DNA from: DATJPD01 sp036394195
Lineage (GTDB): Bacteria > Pseudomonadota > Alphaproteobacteria > CACIAM-22H2
NCBI GenBank assembly: GCA_036394195.1
Contig: DASWFO010000300.1
Location: 1 to 37,800, forward strand
Length of the DNA stretch: 37,800 nt
Direction of reading: 5' to 3'
Positions 1-6,200 of this stretch are shown piece by piece. Made by a program: the position numbers and the translations under genes. How positions within the stretch are numbered: position 1 is the first letter of the stretch; each line of letters opens with the position of its first letter. Below the pieces are notes generated by a model, which was not told where the DNA came from, did no database searches, and saw nothing but the letters and a program-made list of their open reading frames with translations.

Positions 1-90
1 GGTTTGTCGCTTGTACCGGACCACAAAAACGCGCCCCGTTTATCAAACCTAAGACCCAAAATACAGGTCTAAATCATTGATAAATAACGC

Positions 91-137
91 GTCTGGGGGA
101 CTGGGGGTCGCGGGTTCAAATCCCGCCGCTCCGACCA
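91..137 (+). tRNA. 3' half of tRNA-Pro(GGG), attachment-site-type remnant
   Basis: Reading back from CCA at 135-137, the sequence gives discriminator A134, acceptor 3' strand CGCTCCG (127-133), a perfect T arm (GCGGG 110-114, loop TTCAAAT, CCCGC 122-126), variable loop GGGTC (105-109), anticodon-stem 3' strand ACTGG (100-104) and a 7-base loop CTGGGGG (93-99) that would carry anticodon GGG with T33 and G37. The acceptor and the anticodon fit proline tRNAs. The 5' half is absent: no CGGAGCG acceptor strand and no CCAGT stem lie upstream, where bases 1-90 are clearly more AT-rich. A break at the anticodon loop is typical of tyrosine-integrase crossover in tRNA genes. I infer that this is one end of an integrated element lying to the left of the window. 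It cannot make a functional tRNA by itself. Confidence 0.75.
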
Positions 138-146
138 TTTCCGCCC

Positions 147-182
147 TCTCTACGGTCATTTATGTCTCTACGGTCATTTATG
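147..182. repeat. Perfect 18-base tandem duplication
   Basis: The unit tctctacggtcatttatg occurs twice without mismatch, at 147-164 and 165-182. It lies just after the tRNA-Pro remnant and covers the stop codon of the frameshifted toxin gene (178-180 on the minus strand). It looks like a simple slippage or recombination duplication. Confidence 0.9.
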
Positions 183-599
183 TCGCGGTCCGCACGGGAT
201 TGACGAACTTCAGTCCGGCAAAGTCCTTTTCATTGTCAGTGACCGCAACGCAATCATTCGCCTCGGCGATGGCTGCAATGATCATGTCGAGCGCACTGCG
301 CGGGTGCCCCGTGGCCGTTCCCTTCGCCATCAGCCGCGCCCAGCCGCCTCATCGAAGGGGAGGACGCGGCCGGCAAACAGAGCCTGGGGCCGTTCGGGCC
401 CGGCGAACCAGTCCTCCAACTCGCGCCGCTTCTTTCCGGCTGGTTTCTCCAGCAGCCCGCGCCGAATCTCGGCGACCGTCAGAGACGCTATGAAGAGGTC
501 CTCATCGGCTTGGTTCGCCATCCACGCGGTGAGCGCCCCGGAGGGAACAGGTTTGGTGATATTGCTGATGACGTTGGTGTCGAGGACATAGCGGGTCAC
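178..599 (-). pseudogene. vapC: VapC-like PIN-domain toxin, frameshifted
   Basis: The intact part (GTG start at 599) reads MTRYVLDTNVIS and continues to LPFDEAAGRG before a stop at 330-332. It has the PIN N-terminal Asp (D7 in VLDTN) and a following TVAEIRRG helix with the conserved Glu. Switching frame near 341-345 restores WARLMAKGTATG, then SALDMIIAAIAEAND and VTDNEKDFAGL, which are the usual C-terminal half of VapC/FitB ribonucleases with their second acidic cluster, ending at 178. The sum is about 138 residues, the normal family length, so a one-base deletion (or equivalent) has split one gene. The start overlaps the antitoxin stop as GTGA, which indicates translational coupling. Without the C-terminal acidic residues the protein should be inactive, unless the frameshift is a sequencing error. 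Confidence 0.8.
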
Positions 600-898
600 A
601 GGTCAACCTTGCGGCCATAAGTCACCGAGCGGGTAACCTCCAGATCCGCCCCGACCAGAGGCGAGCGTCGCAATGCGGCGAGGATGCGTCCCTTTTCCGG
701 CACCTCGCCGTGGATGGTCCTGCTCACCGTCGTGCGAATCCGCTTGGCGTCGCTGTCGTTTTCGGCGAGCCGCTTCGCCAGCGACCGGATCAGCTGACGA
801 TCCACATCGAGCCCGAGAACCTCGAGGCGGGCCATGCCGCGCTTGTTAAGGCGCTTGCGATAGTTCTTCAGGGCTCGTTTCTGCGACGTGTCCGTCAT
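596..898 (-). CDS. Antitoxin of the VapC-like pair
   Basis: This is a protein of about 100 residues starting MTDTSQKRALKNYRKRLNKR. It has a basic N-terminal segment, a middle GMARLEVLGLDVDRQLIRSL region and a C-terminal tail ending SVTYGRKVDL. The tail resembles a common class of alphaproteobacterial antitoxins whose C termini end in (G)RxVDL and wrap the PIN toxin. An in-frame start upstream at 982 is possible, but the extra 28 residues look unlike the family, so I chose the internal ATG. It lies directly upstream of the PIN gene with a 3-base overlap, the usual antitoxin-first order. Such antitoxins normally bind their own promoter. The reading frame is intact although the toxin is broken. 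Confidence 0.72.
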   Translation of the reverse strand: MTDTSQKRALKNYRKRLNKRGMARLEVLGLDVDRQLIRSLAKRLAENDSDAKRIRTTVSRTIHGEVPEKGRILAALRRSPLVGADLEVTRSVTYGRKVDL

Positions 899-997
899 GG
901 CGGTCTTCCATATATCCAGCAATATCGCCAGTGGATGCTTCGGGTGCAACCGCCGACCCGGAAATTCGACTGCTCGCGCCAACAGCGGCCTTGCCAG

Positions 998-1666
998 TCA
1001 CGCAACGGTCGTCACGGTCCACAACACGGCTTCGGATGTCTCAATCGACCACTCCGCCAACGACATGGCCAGCCACATCATCACGCCGAGTTTTCGAATC
1101 CAGCTCACGATCGTATATCTGAGCCCGGCTTCGACGGGTATGACGGCGTGGGAGAACCGGTGGTCGCTGGGAAATGAAAGCGCGCTGCCGGGTTCTTCCG
1201 GATGGATGTGCAGGTCTTGATTGGGCAGGTCGAAGCCGCCGCCCGTAAAATCCGTGTTGAGAAAAACGACGAGCGAATAGTCTCTCTCGAGGACCTGCCG
1301 CCAGCATCCGTTTTCATAAATTTCGGAATCGGCGTGTATCTCGTGCTTGCCGCCAGGCACGTAGCGCAGCAACTGCGGCTGTTCCCAATCCCTGAGGTGG
1401 AACCGGTGAAACGGAGCAATGGTCCGGCGGATGAGGGCTTCCACCCAGCGATTGATCTCGGCTTGGTATGACGACTTCACAATGCGGGCATCTCTCCGCG
1501 CCACATCGACGCCGAAGCGGTTGCCGCTGTGTTCCTCGTACGCCAAACTCTTCTCGGTCCCGGTATGACCGGCGGGATCTATCCACCGGGCGCACAGATC
1601 GGGCGGAATGGCCCTTCGGAAGAAACCGATTTGGCGCCGTTCGCTCTCGATTTGCTCGGTGCTCAT
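998..1666 (-). CDS. 2OG-Fe(II) oxygenase, prolyl 4-hydroxylase-like
   Basis: The 222-residue protein carries the double-stranded beta-helix iron site: H111 and D113 in KHEIHADSE, a distal H173 in RFSHAVIP, and R183 in GLRYTIVSW, which would bind 2-oxoglutarate. The stretch VVFLNTDFTGGGFDLP before the distal His is also typical of P4Hc-type enzymes. A longer reading back to 1783 exists, but MSTEQIESERR is the likelier N terminus. The last 30 residues (LGVMMWLAMSLAEW onward) are hydrophobic and lie beyond the catalytic fold; I do not recognise them. Its substrate cannot be read from the sequence. It is isolated between the toxin-antitoxin pair and small hypotheticals, on the same strand as both. 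Confidence 0.8.
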   Translation of the reverse strand: MSTEQIESERRQIGFFRRAIPPDLCARWIDPAGHTGTEKSLAYEEHSGNRFGVDVARRDARIVKSSYQAEINRWVEALIRRTIAPFHRFHLRDWEQPQLLRYVPGGKHEIHADSEIYENGCWRQVLERDYSLVVFLNTDFTGGGFDLPNQDLHIHPEEPGSALSFPSDHRFSHAVIPVEAGLRYTIVSWIRKLGVMMWLAMSLAEWSIETSEAVLWTVTTVA

Positions 1667-1745
1667 GGCCAACACCTCATTCGCGAGGGGCTTTAGGGAA
1701 ACGCTCGCCGCGTGCTGAGGAATGGGCTCGCGGCGGCGCGCCGAT

Positions 1746-1964
1746 TCAGTCGATCTGCCGCACCTCGAGCACGACAAAGCCACGGTGCTCGGGATAGCGG
1801 ACGTGGATTTTCCGCTTTGCCGCGTCGGGGGTGTCCGCCCGAACTTCGATGTAGCGGGTGTCGGCCCATTCGTCGGAGAGGCCGGTGCGGTTGGGCTCGC
1901 CCTCGCGGACGGATTTCTTGATCGTCTCGTTGTAGATCGCGACTTCGAACCGGTGTGTAGTCAT
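1746..1964 (-). CDS. Small conserved-looking hypothetical protein, 72 aa
   Basis: The protein reads MTTHRFEVAIYNETIKKSV, then a charged central part with DEWADTRYIEV and TPDAAKRKIHVRYPEHRGFVV. It alternates beta-like and helix-like segments, has no signal peptide or membrane segment, and has ordinary composition for this genome. Its codon positions look genuinely coding, with G/C-rich third positions. It is about 80 bases upstream of the oxygenase on the same strand and could be co-transcribed. I do not recognise a function. Confidence 0.55.
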   Translation of the reverse strand: MTTHRFEVAIYNETIKKSVREGEPNRTGLSDEWADTRYIEVRADTPDAAKRKIHVRYPEHRGFVVLEVRQID

Positions 1965-2092
1965 GTCCTGTCTGTGCCGGCGCCGCCACAGGCGGCCGCC
2001 GGCTCCTTGGAAACCGACTCGCTCAAAATGTTAACGACGCGGTATGGTTAAGTCCATCCGCCCAAAGAACGTTGTCTTTCAAGGCCGCAAGG

Positions 2093-2470
2093 TTAGGGCT
2101 GCGAGGCGACGGTGCGGCCGGCCTCGGTGAGCCGGCAGACCAGCCAGTCCGGCTTGAGCGGGTTGGAGAACCACGGCTCCGCCCAGCCTTGGTCGATGCA
2201 GGCGCGGATGGTGCGTGTGTCGATCCGCTTCCCGCCGTCGTCGAACAGCGGCAGCTTGCCGCCGGGTTGCGTGAGGCCGCGCGCGAGCCAGCCCTTTTGC
2301 ACATCGGTCGGCATTCCGGGCGACGACGGCAGGCCGCGCGGCTTGGGTTTGGGCTGCGGCGCTGTCGCCGCGGCTTGCGGCACCGGTGCCGCGTCCGTCC
2401 CCGATAACGATCCCTCGACGACGGTCAGGCGTCGCGGCCGGAACGGGATCGGGTCCGAAGGTTTGCCCAT
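2093..2470 (-). CDS. Conserved hypothetical protein with Pro/Ala-rich linker
   Basis: From ATG 2470 the protein is 125 residues: MGKPSDPIPFRPRR, a low-complexity linker rich in Ala, Pro and Gln, then a compact C-terminal domain from PTDVQKGWLARGLTQPGGK through RTIRACIDQGWAEPW to LVCRLTEAGR. The C-terminal part looks like a small winged-helix-like fold: the pattern of an early helix, a middle helix and a final RLTEAGR resembles winged-helix proteins whose last strand precedes 'LTxxGR'. That is inference. A longer reading from 2521 is possible. It is divergent from cutA with about 100 bases between start codons. Confidence 0.6.
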   Translation of the reverse strand: MGKPSDPIPFRPRRLTVVEGSLSGTDAAPVPQAAATAPQPKPKPRGLPSSPGMPTDVQKGWLARGLTQPGGKLPLFDDGGKRIDTRTIRACIDQGWAEPWFSNPLKPDWLVCRLTEAGRTVASQP

Positions 2471-2571
2471 GCGAGCCGGTATCCTATGGGGTCGGTCGAG
2501 TTTCGCCAAGCCTACGCTCATCTGGTTAAAACGCCGTTTGCGCAGCGCATCTCTTGGCGTAGCTTACCCGG

Positions 2572-2904
2572 ATGGAGTTGCGCCTGTGCTACATCACCGC
2601 CGGCTCGCGCGAGGAGGCGAAGAAGATCGGGCGCACCCTGGTCGAAGAGCGGCTCGCCGCCTGCGCCAACGTGATCGACGGCATGGAGTCCGTCTACTGG
2701 TGGGAGGGCAAGCTCACCGAAGACCGCGAGGCCGTGCTCATCGTGAAGACGCGCGCCGAGCTGGTCGCCGCCGTAACCGCGCGGGTCAAGGCGCTGCACA
2801 GCTACACCGTGCCGTGCGTGGTGTCGCTGCCCATCCTGGACGGCAACCCCGCCTATCTCGACTGGCTCAGGGCCGAGACGGCGAAGCTGGGAGCTCCCAG
2901 CTAA
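2572..2904 (+). CDS. cutA: CutA1 divalent-cation tolerance protein
   Basis: The 110-residue protein matches CutA1 end to end: an N-terminal strand (RLCYITAGSREEAKKIGRTL), the signature EERLAACANV, the SVYWWEGKL strand, EAVLIVKTRAEL, and the SYTVPCVVSLPI strand. CutA1 is a small cytoplasmic trimer with a ferredoxin-like fold linked to copper/divalent metal tolerance; its exact biochemical role is unsettled. The length is typical. No good Shine-Dalgarno sequence is visible before ATG 2572. The MFS gene follows after 71 bases on the same strand. Confidence 0.93.
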   Translation: MELRLCYITAGSREEAKKIGRTLVEERLAACANVIDGMESVYWWEGKLTEDREAVLIVKTRAELVAAVTARVKALHSYTVPCVVSLPILDGNPAYLDWLRAETAKLGAPS

Positions 2905-2975
2905 GCCTTTCACGCATGCCGCGATTGCGGCCGCGAACCTTGCTTGCCGCCGGCCGCGAATGGCACCATCCAGGC

Positions 2976-4184
2976 ATGGCTAGGCCATCGGCGAGACTTG
3001 CGCAGGCATTTTCCAACGTCGGCCACAGCTATTCGCATATCCTGACGATCCTTTACCCTACCGTTGTACTCGGGCTCGAGCACGAATGGGGCCTGCCGTA
3101 TGGCGAGCTGATCGCGCTCATGCTGGGCGGCCAGGTCCTGTTCGGCGTCGCGGCCTTGCCGGCGGGCTGGCTCGGCGACCGCTGGTCGACGCTCGGCATG
3201 ATGGTGGTCTTTTTCATCGGCGCCGGTGCCGCCGCCGTGCTCACAGGTCTCGCGCGAAGCCCCCTGGAACTGGCACTCGGCCTGGCGCTGATCGGGACCT
3301 TCGCCTCGATCTACCACCCGGTGGGCATGGCCTGGCTGGTGCGCGCCGCGGTCAATCGCGGCAAGGCGCTCGGCGTCAACGGCATCTTCGGATCGGTGGG
3401 TTTGGCGATCGGGCCGCTGATCGCGGGCGCTCTGACCGATTTCATCTCCTGGCGCGCCGCGTTCATCGTGCCGGGGTTCACGTCGATGCTGGTCGGCGCC
3501 GGGCTGGCCGCCGCCTGGGCCGCCGGCCGGGTGGCGGACACCAGGGTCGACCTGAAGCCGCAGCCGGAGCCGTCGCGCGGCGCGGTCGTGCGCGCCTTCT
3601 TCGTCCTGTCCCTCACGATGCTGTGCACCGGCCTCATCGGTGCGGCCTACATGATCATGCTGCCCAAGGTGTTCGCGGAGCGGATGGCCGACGTCGGGAG
3701 CAACGGCGTGCTCGGCGCCGGCGCGCTCGTCACCGTGGTCTATCTGTTCGGCGCGATGTCGCAGTATGTCGGCGGCCGCCTGGCCGACCGGTTCTCGATG
3801 AAGCGGGTTTATATGGTAGGGTTCATCGTCCAGACGCCGCTCATCCTGCTCGCGGCCACGGTCGGCGGCTGGCCGCTGCTGGCCTTGACCGTCGCGATGG
3901 TGTTTTCGAACTACGCGACCATCCCGGCCGAGAACGGCCTGCTCGCGCATTTCTCGCCGGGCAAATGGCGCGGCACCGCCTATGGCGCGAAATTCGTCCT
4001 GGCGCTGGGCGTTGCGTCGCTGGCCATCCCGCTGATCGGCTACATTCATGACACCACCGGCGGCTTCGACAGCCTGTTCACGCTGATGGGCGGCTTGGCC
4101 GCCGTGGTCGCGATTTCGGCGGTGTTCCTGCCGAACGATAGGGCCGAGCCCACCGCGCAGGTCGCCGCGGCGCCGGCTGAATAA
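2976..4184 (+). CDS. MFS transporter, Fsr (fosmidomycin resistance)-like
   Basis: From ATG 2976 (MARPSARLAQAFSNVGHSY) the protein is 402 residues with about 12 hydrophobic segments. The first helix region HSYSHILTILYPTVV, the GWLGDRW loop between helices 2 and 3, and GTFASIYHPVG in helix 4 resemble the Fsr branch of the major facilitator superfamily, and a second GGRLADRFSMKR loop marks the C-terminal half. Family members export drugs or small metabolites; the substrate here is unknown. In-frame upstream codons run much further back but overlap cutA and are not transporter-like. The stop codon TAA is followed directly by the next gene, so the two are probably one transcript. Confidence 0.85.
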   Translation: MARPSARLAQAFSNVGHSYSHILTILYPTVVLGLEHEWGLPYGELIALMLGGQVLFGVAALPAGWLGDRWSTLGMMVVFFIGAGAAAVLTGLARSPLELALGLALIGTFASIYHPVGMAWLVRAAVNRGKALGVNGIFGSVGLAIGPLIAGALTDFISWRAAFIVPGFTSMLVGAGLAAAWAAGRVADTRVDLKPQPEPSRGAVVRAFFVLSLTMLCTGLIGAAYMIMLPKVFAERMADVGSNGVLGAGALVTVVYLFGAMSQYVGGRLADRFSMKRVYMVGFIVQTPLILLAATVGGWPLLALTVAMVFSNYATIPAENGLLAHFSPGKWRGTAYGAKFVLALGVASLAIPLIGYIHDTTGGFDSLFTLMGGLAAVVAISAVFLPNDRAEPTAQVAAAPAE

Positions 4185-4196
4185 ATGGAGGCGCAC

Positions 4197-4595
4197 ATGT
4201 CGGCGCCGGTCACCATCGATCGCCTCGATCACCTGGTGCTGACCGTCCGCGACATCGACAAGACGTGCGACTTCTACTCGCGCGTCCTCGGCATGGAGGT
4301 GCGGACCTTCGGGCCCGACAAGCGCAAGGCGCTGCATTTCGGCCGGCAGAAGATCAACCTCCACCAGGCCGGCCACGAATTCGAGCCCAAGGCGATCCGG
4401 CCGACCCCGGGCTCCGGCGACCTCTGCTTCGTCACCACCAAGTCGCTGGAGGCGGTGCGCGTGCACCTGAAAGCCTGCGGCGTGAAGATCGAATCCGGGC
4501 CGGTCGAGCGCACCGGCGCCACCGGCCGCATGCGCTCCCTCTACATCCGCGACCCCGACGCCAACCTCATCGAGGTCTCGACGTATCTCGTGTGA
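4197..4595 (+). CDS. VOC-superfamily protein (glyoxalase/dioxygenase fold)
   Basis: The 132-residue protein has one complete VOC module: DRLDHLVLTVRDIDKTCDFY, a middle KINLHQAGHEFEPK, and LYIRDPDANLIEVS. The first His (DHLVL), the middle His and the final Glu (LIEV) are the usual metal ligands. It resembles the GLOD5-type glyoxalase-like proteins often labelled 'VOC family virulence protein'. I chose ATG 4197 because GGAGG at 4187-4191 lies 5 bases before it; an ATG at 4185 overlaps that site. It is coupled to the upstream MFS gene with only 12 bases between them. The substrate is unknown. Confidence 0.85.
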   Translation: MSAPVTIDRLDHLVLTVRDIDKTCDFYSRVLGMEVRTFGPDKRKALHFGRQKINLHQAGHEFEPKAIRPTPGSGDLCFVTTKSLEAVRVHLKACGVKIESGPVERTGATGRMRSLYIRDPDANLIEVSTYLV

Positions 4596-4606
4596 GCTGG
4601 ATTATT

Positions 4607-4780
4607 CACCTCTCCCGCCGGGAGAGGTCGCGAGCGCCCGGAATCTTTTTCCGGGGGCGAAGCCCCCGGCACCCCGGGAGCGGGTGAGGGGCAGCGTCCA
4701 CGGTGAGAGCGGTCGTGCCTGTCGAGGCTGACCCCCTCACCCGGTGCTTCGCGCCGACCTCTCCCCACGGGAGAGGTCAT
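4607..4780. repeat. Composite palindromic intergenic repeat
   Basis: Between two convergent genes lie nested inverted repeats. An outer pair is made of ACCTCTCCCGCCGGGAGAGGT (approx. 4609-4629) and ACCTCTCCCCACGGGAGAGGT near 4758-4778. Inside are GAGCGGGTGAGGGG and its inverted match CCCCCTCACCCGG. The left half also holds a separate strong hairpin, CCGGGGGCGAAGCCCCCGG. This resembles the REP/BIME-like elements common in GC-rich alphaproteobacteria, and it may end transcription from both sides. Related but not identical elements occur near 32.2, 34.5 and 37.0 kb. Confidence 0.75.
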
Positions 4781-4794
4781 TCACGAGAGCGTGC

Positions 4795-6096
4795 CTAAAC
4801 TGAGCCCGCCGCCTTCAACGCTCTATCCAGGTCCGCGATCAGGTCGTCGACCGTCTCGATGCCGACCGACAGACGGACGACATCGGGCCCGGCCCCGGCC
4901 TTGATCTGCTGCTCCTCGGTGAGCTGCCGGTGGGTGGTGGAGGCCGGATGGATGATCAGCGAGCGCGTATCGCCGATATTGGCCAGGTGCGAGAACAGCT
5001 CGACGGTCTCCACCACCTTGACGCCGGCTTGATACCCGCCCTTCACGCCGAACGTGAACACCGAGCCGGCACCGCGCGGCATGTATTTCTTCGCAAGCTG
5101 GTGATAGCGGCTGGATTTGAGACCCGCATAAGAAACCCAGGCGACAGCCGGGTGCTTCTCCAGGAACTCGGCGACGGCCTGCGCGTTTTCGACGTGCCGC
5201 TGCATGCGCAGATGCAGCGTCTCCACGCCGGTGATGGTGAGGAACGCGTTGAACGGCGCCATGGTCGGGCCGAGATCGCGCAACGCCACCGCGCGCGTTT
5301 TCATCGTGTAGGCGAAATCGCCGAAGGTTTCGGAGAAGGTGAGACCGTGATAGGCGGGATCTGGCCCGCTCATCGATGGAAACTTGCCGCTCTTGGCCCA
5401 ATCGAAGCGGCCGGATTCGATCACCGCACCGCCCATCGAATGGCCGTGGCCGGAGAGAAACTTGGTGGTCGAATGCACGATCAGGTCGGCACCCCAGTCG
5501 AAGGGGCGGCAGAGATAGGGCGTCGCCAGCGTGTTGTCGACAATCAGCGGAATCCCGGCGCGGCGGGCGATCTCGGCGACCGGCTCTAAGTCGACCACGA
5601 CCCCGCCGGGATTGGCCAGGACCTCGACGAAGATCGCCTTGCATTTGGGCGTCAGCGCGGCTTCGAAATTCTTGGGCTCGCTCGGATCGACGAAATGCGC
5701 CGTCCAGCCGAATTTCTTGAACGTGTGGGTGAACTGGGTGATCGAGCCGCCGTACAGGTTGCGGCTGGCAACGAATTCGTCGCCGTTGTCCATCAGGGGA
5801 AAAAACGCCAGCAGCTGGGCGGCGTGGCCGGACGCGGCGCAGACACAGCCGCGGCCGCCCTCGAGATTGGCGAGGCGCTCCTCGAGCACCGCCACCGTCG
5901 GGTTGGTGAGCCGGCTGTAGATGTACCCGAAGGTCTGCAGATTGAAGAGCGAGGCGGCATGGTCGACGTCGTCGAAGACGTAGGCCGTGGTCTGGTAGAT
6001 CGGCGTGCTGCGCGCACCCGTCGTCGGATCGGGGGTCGCACCGGCATGAATGGCGCGGGTCTCGAAGCCGAAGCTGTGGGGCTTGTCGTCGGGCAT
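4795..6096 (-). CDS. metY: O-acetylhomoserine sulfhydrylase
   Basis: The 433-residue protein belongs to the Cys/Met-metabolism PLP family (fold type I). It shows FGFETRAIHAGATPDPTTGAR, the YSRLTNPT phosphate-binding region, ASGHAAQL, VDNTLATPYLCRP and the PLP lysine K212 in HSTTKFLSGHG. The long insertion typical of MetY, compared with MetB or MetZ (~390-400 residues), is present. It makes homocysteine from O-acetylhomoserine and sulfide in methionine synthesis. The start at 6096 (MPDDKPHSFGFETR) is chosen because upstream in-frame codons run into the divergent gene's promoter. It is transcribed away from the sensor gene. I found no recognisable SAM riboswitch upstream. Confidence 0.92.
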   Translation of the reverse strand: MPDDKPHSFGFETRAIHAGATPDPTTGARSTPIYQTTAYVFDDVDHAASLFNLQTFGYIYSRLTNPTVAVLEERLANLEGGRGCVCAASGHAAQLLAFFPLMDNGDEFVASRNLYGGSITQFTHTFKKFGWTAHFVDPSEPKNFEAALTPKCKAIFVEVLANPGGVVVDLEPVAEIARRAGIPLIVDNTLATPYLCRPFDWGADLIVHSTTKFLSGHGHSMGGAVIESGRFDWAKSGKFPSMSGPDPAYHGLTFSETFGDFAYTMKTRAVALRDLGPTMAPFNAFLTITGVETLHLRMQRHVENAQAVAEFLEKHPAVAWVSYAGLKSSRYHQLAKKYMPRGAGSVFTFGVKGGYQAGVKVVETVELFSHLANIGDTRSLIIHPASTTHRQLTEEQQIKAGAGPDVVRLSVGIETVDDLIADLDRALKAAGSV

Positions 6097-6186
6097 GAAA
6101 CGGGTCCTCGCGGAGGGCTGCTCTGGTGTCTTAACACGCCGGACAGGGGGCCGGCAGAGGCCGATGCGGCCGGGCTCGGGCGGCGC

Positions 6187-6192
6187 TATAAT
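6187..6192 (+). promoter_or_regulatory. Perfect TATAAT -10 element
   Basis: TATAAT stands 8 bases before the ATG of the sensor gene. If used, transcription would start at or next to the start codon, which would make the message leaderless. No convincing TTGACA lies 16-18 bases upstream, and no Shine-Dalgarno sequence lies between the box and the ATG. Confidence 0.45.
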
Positions 6193-6200
6193 CGGCCCGC

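Noticed and set aside
62..137. A complete tRNA-Pro gene
   Set aside because: No D arm, no 5' acceptor strand and no 5' anticodon stem can be found upstream of the loop.
1..137. 3' end of tmRNA
   Set aside because: The T arm alone would fit, but the anticodon-stem and loop layout with GGG and the acceptor sequence fit proline tRNA better; no tag frame is visible.
330..599. Programmed frameshift in the PIN gene
   Set aside because: No slippery heptamer or downstream stimulatory structure is evident at 335-350; simple mutation is the plainer explanation.
2910..4466. Long minus-strand frame (518 codons) opposite the MFS and VOC genes
   Set aside because: Translation is Arg/His/Asp/Gln-rich with no membrane or domain pattern, and the opposite strand encodes clear proteins.
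6097..6200. SAM riboswitch before metY
   Set aside because: The space is only about 100 bases and shows none of the conserved SAM-II-type core segments I know.
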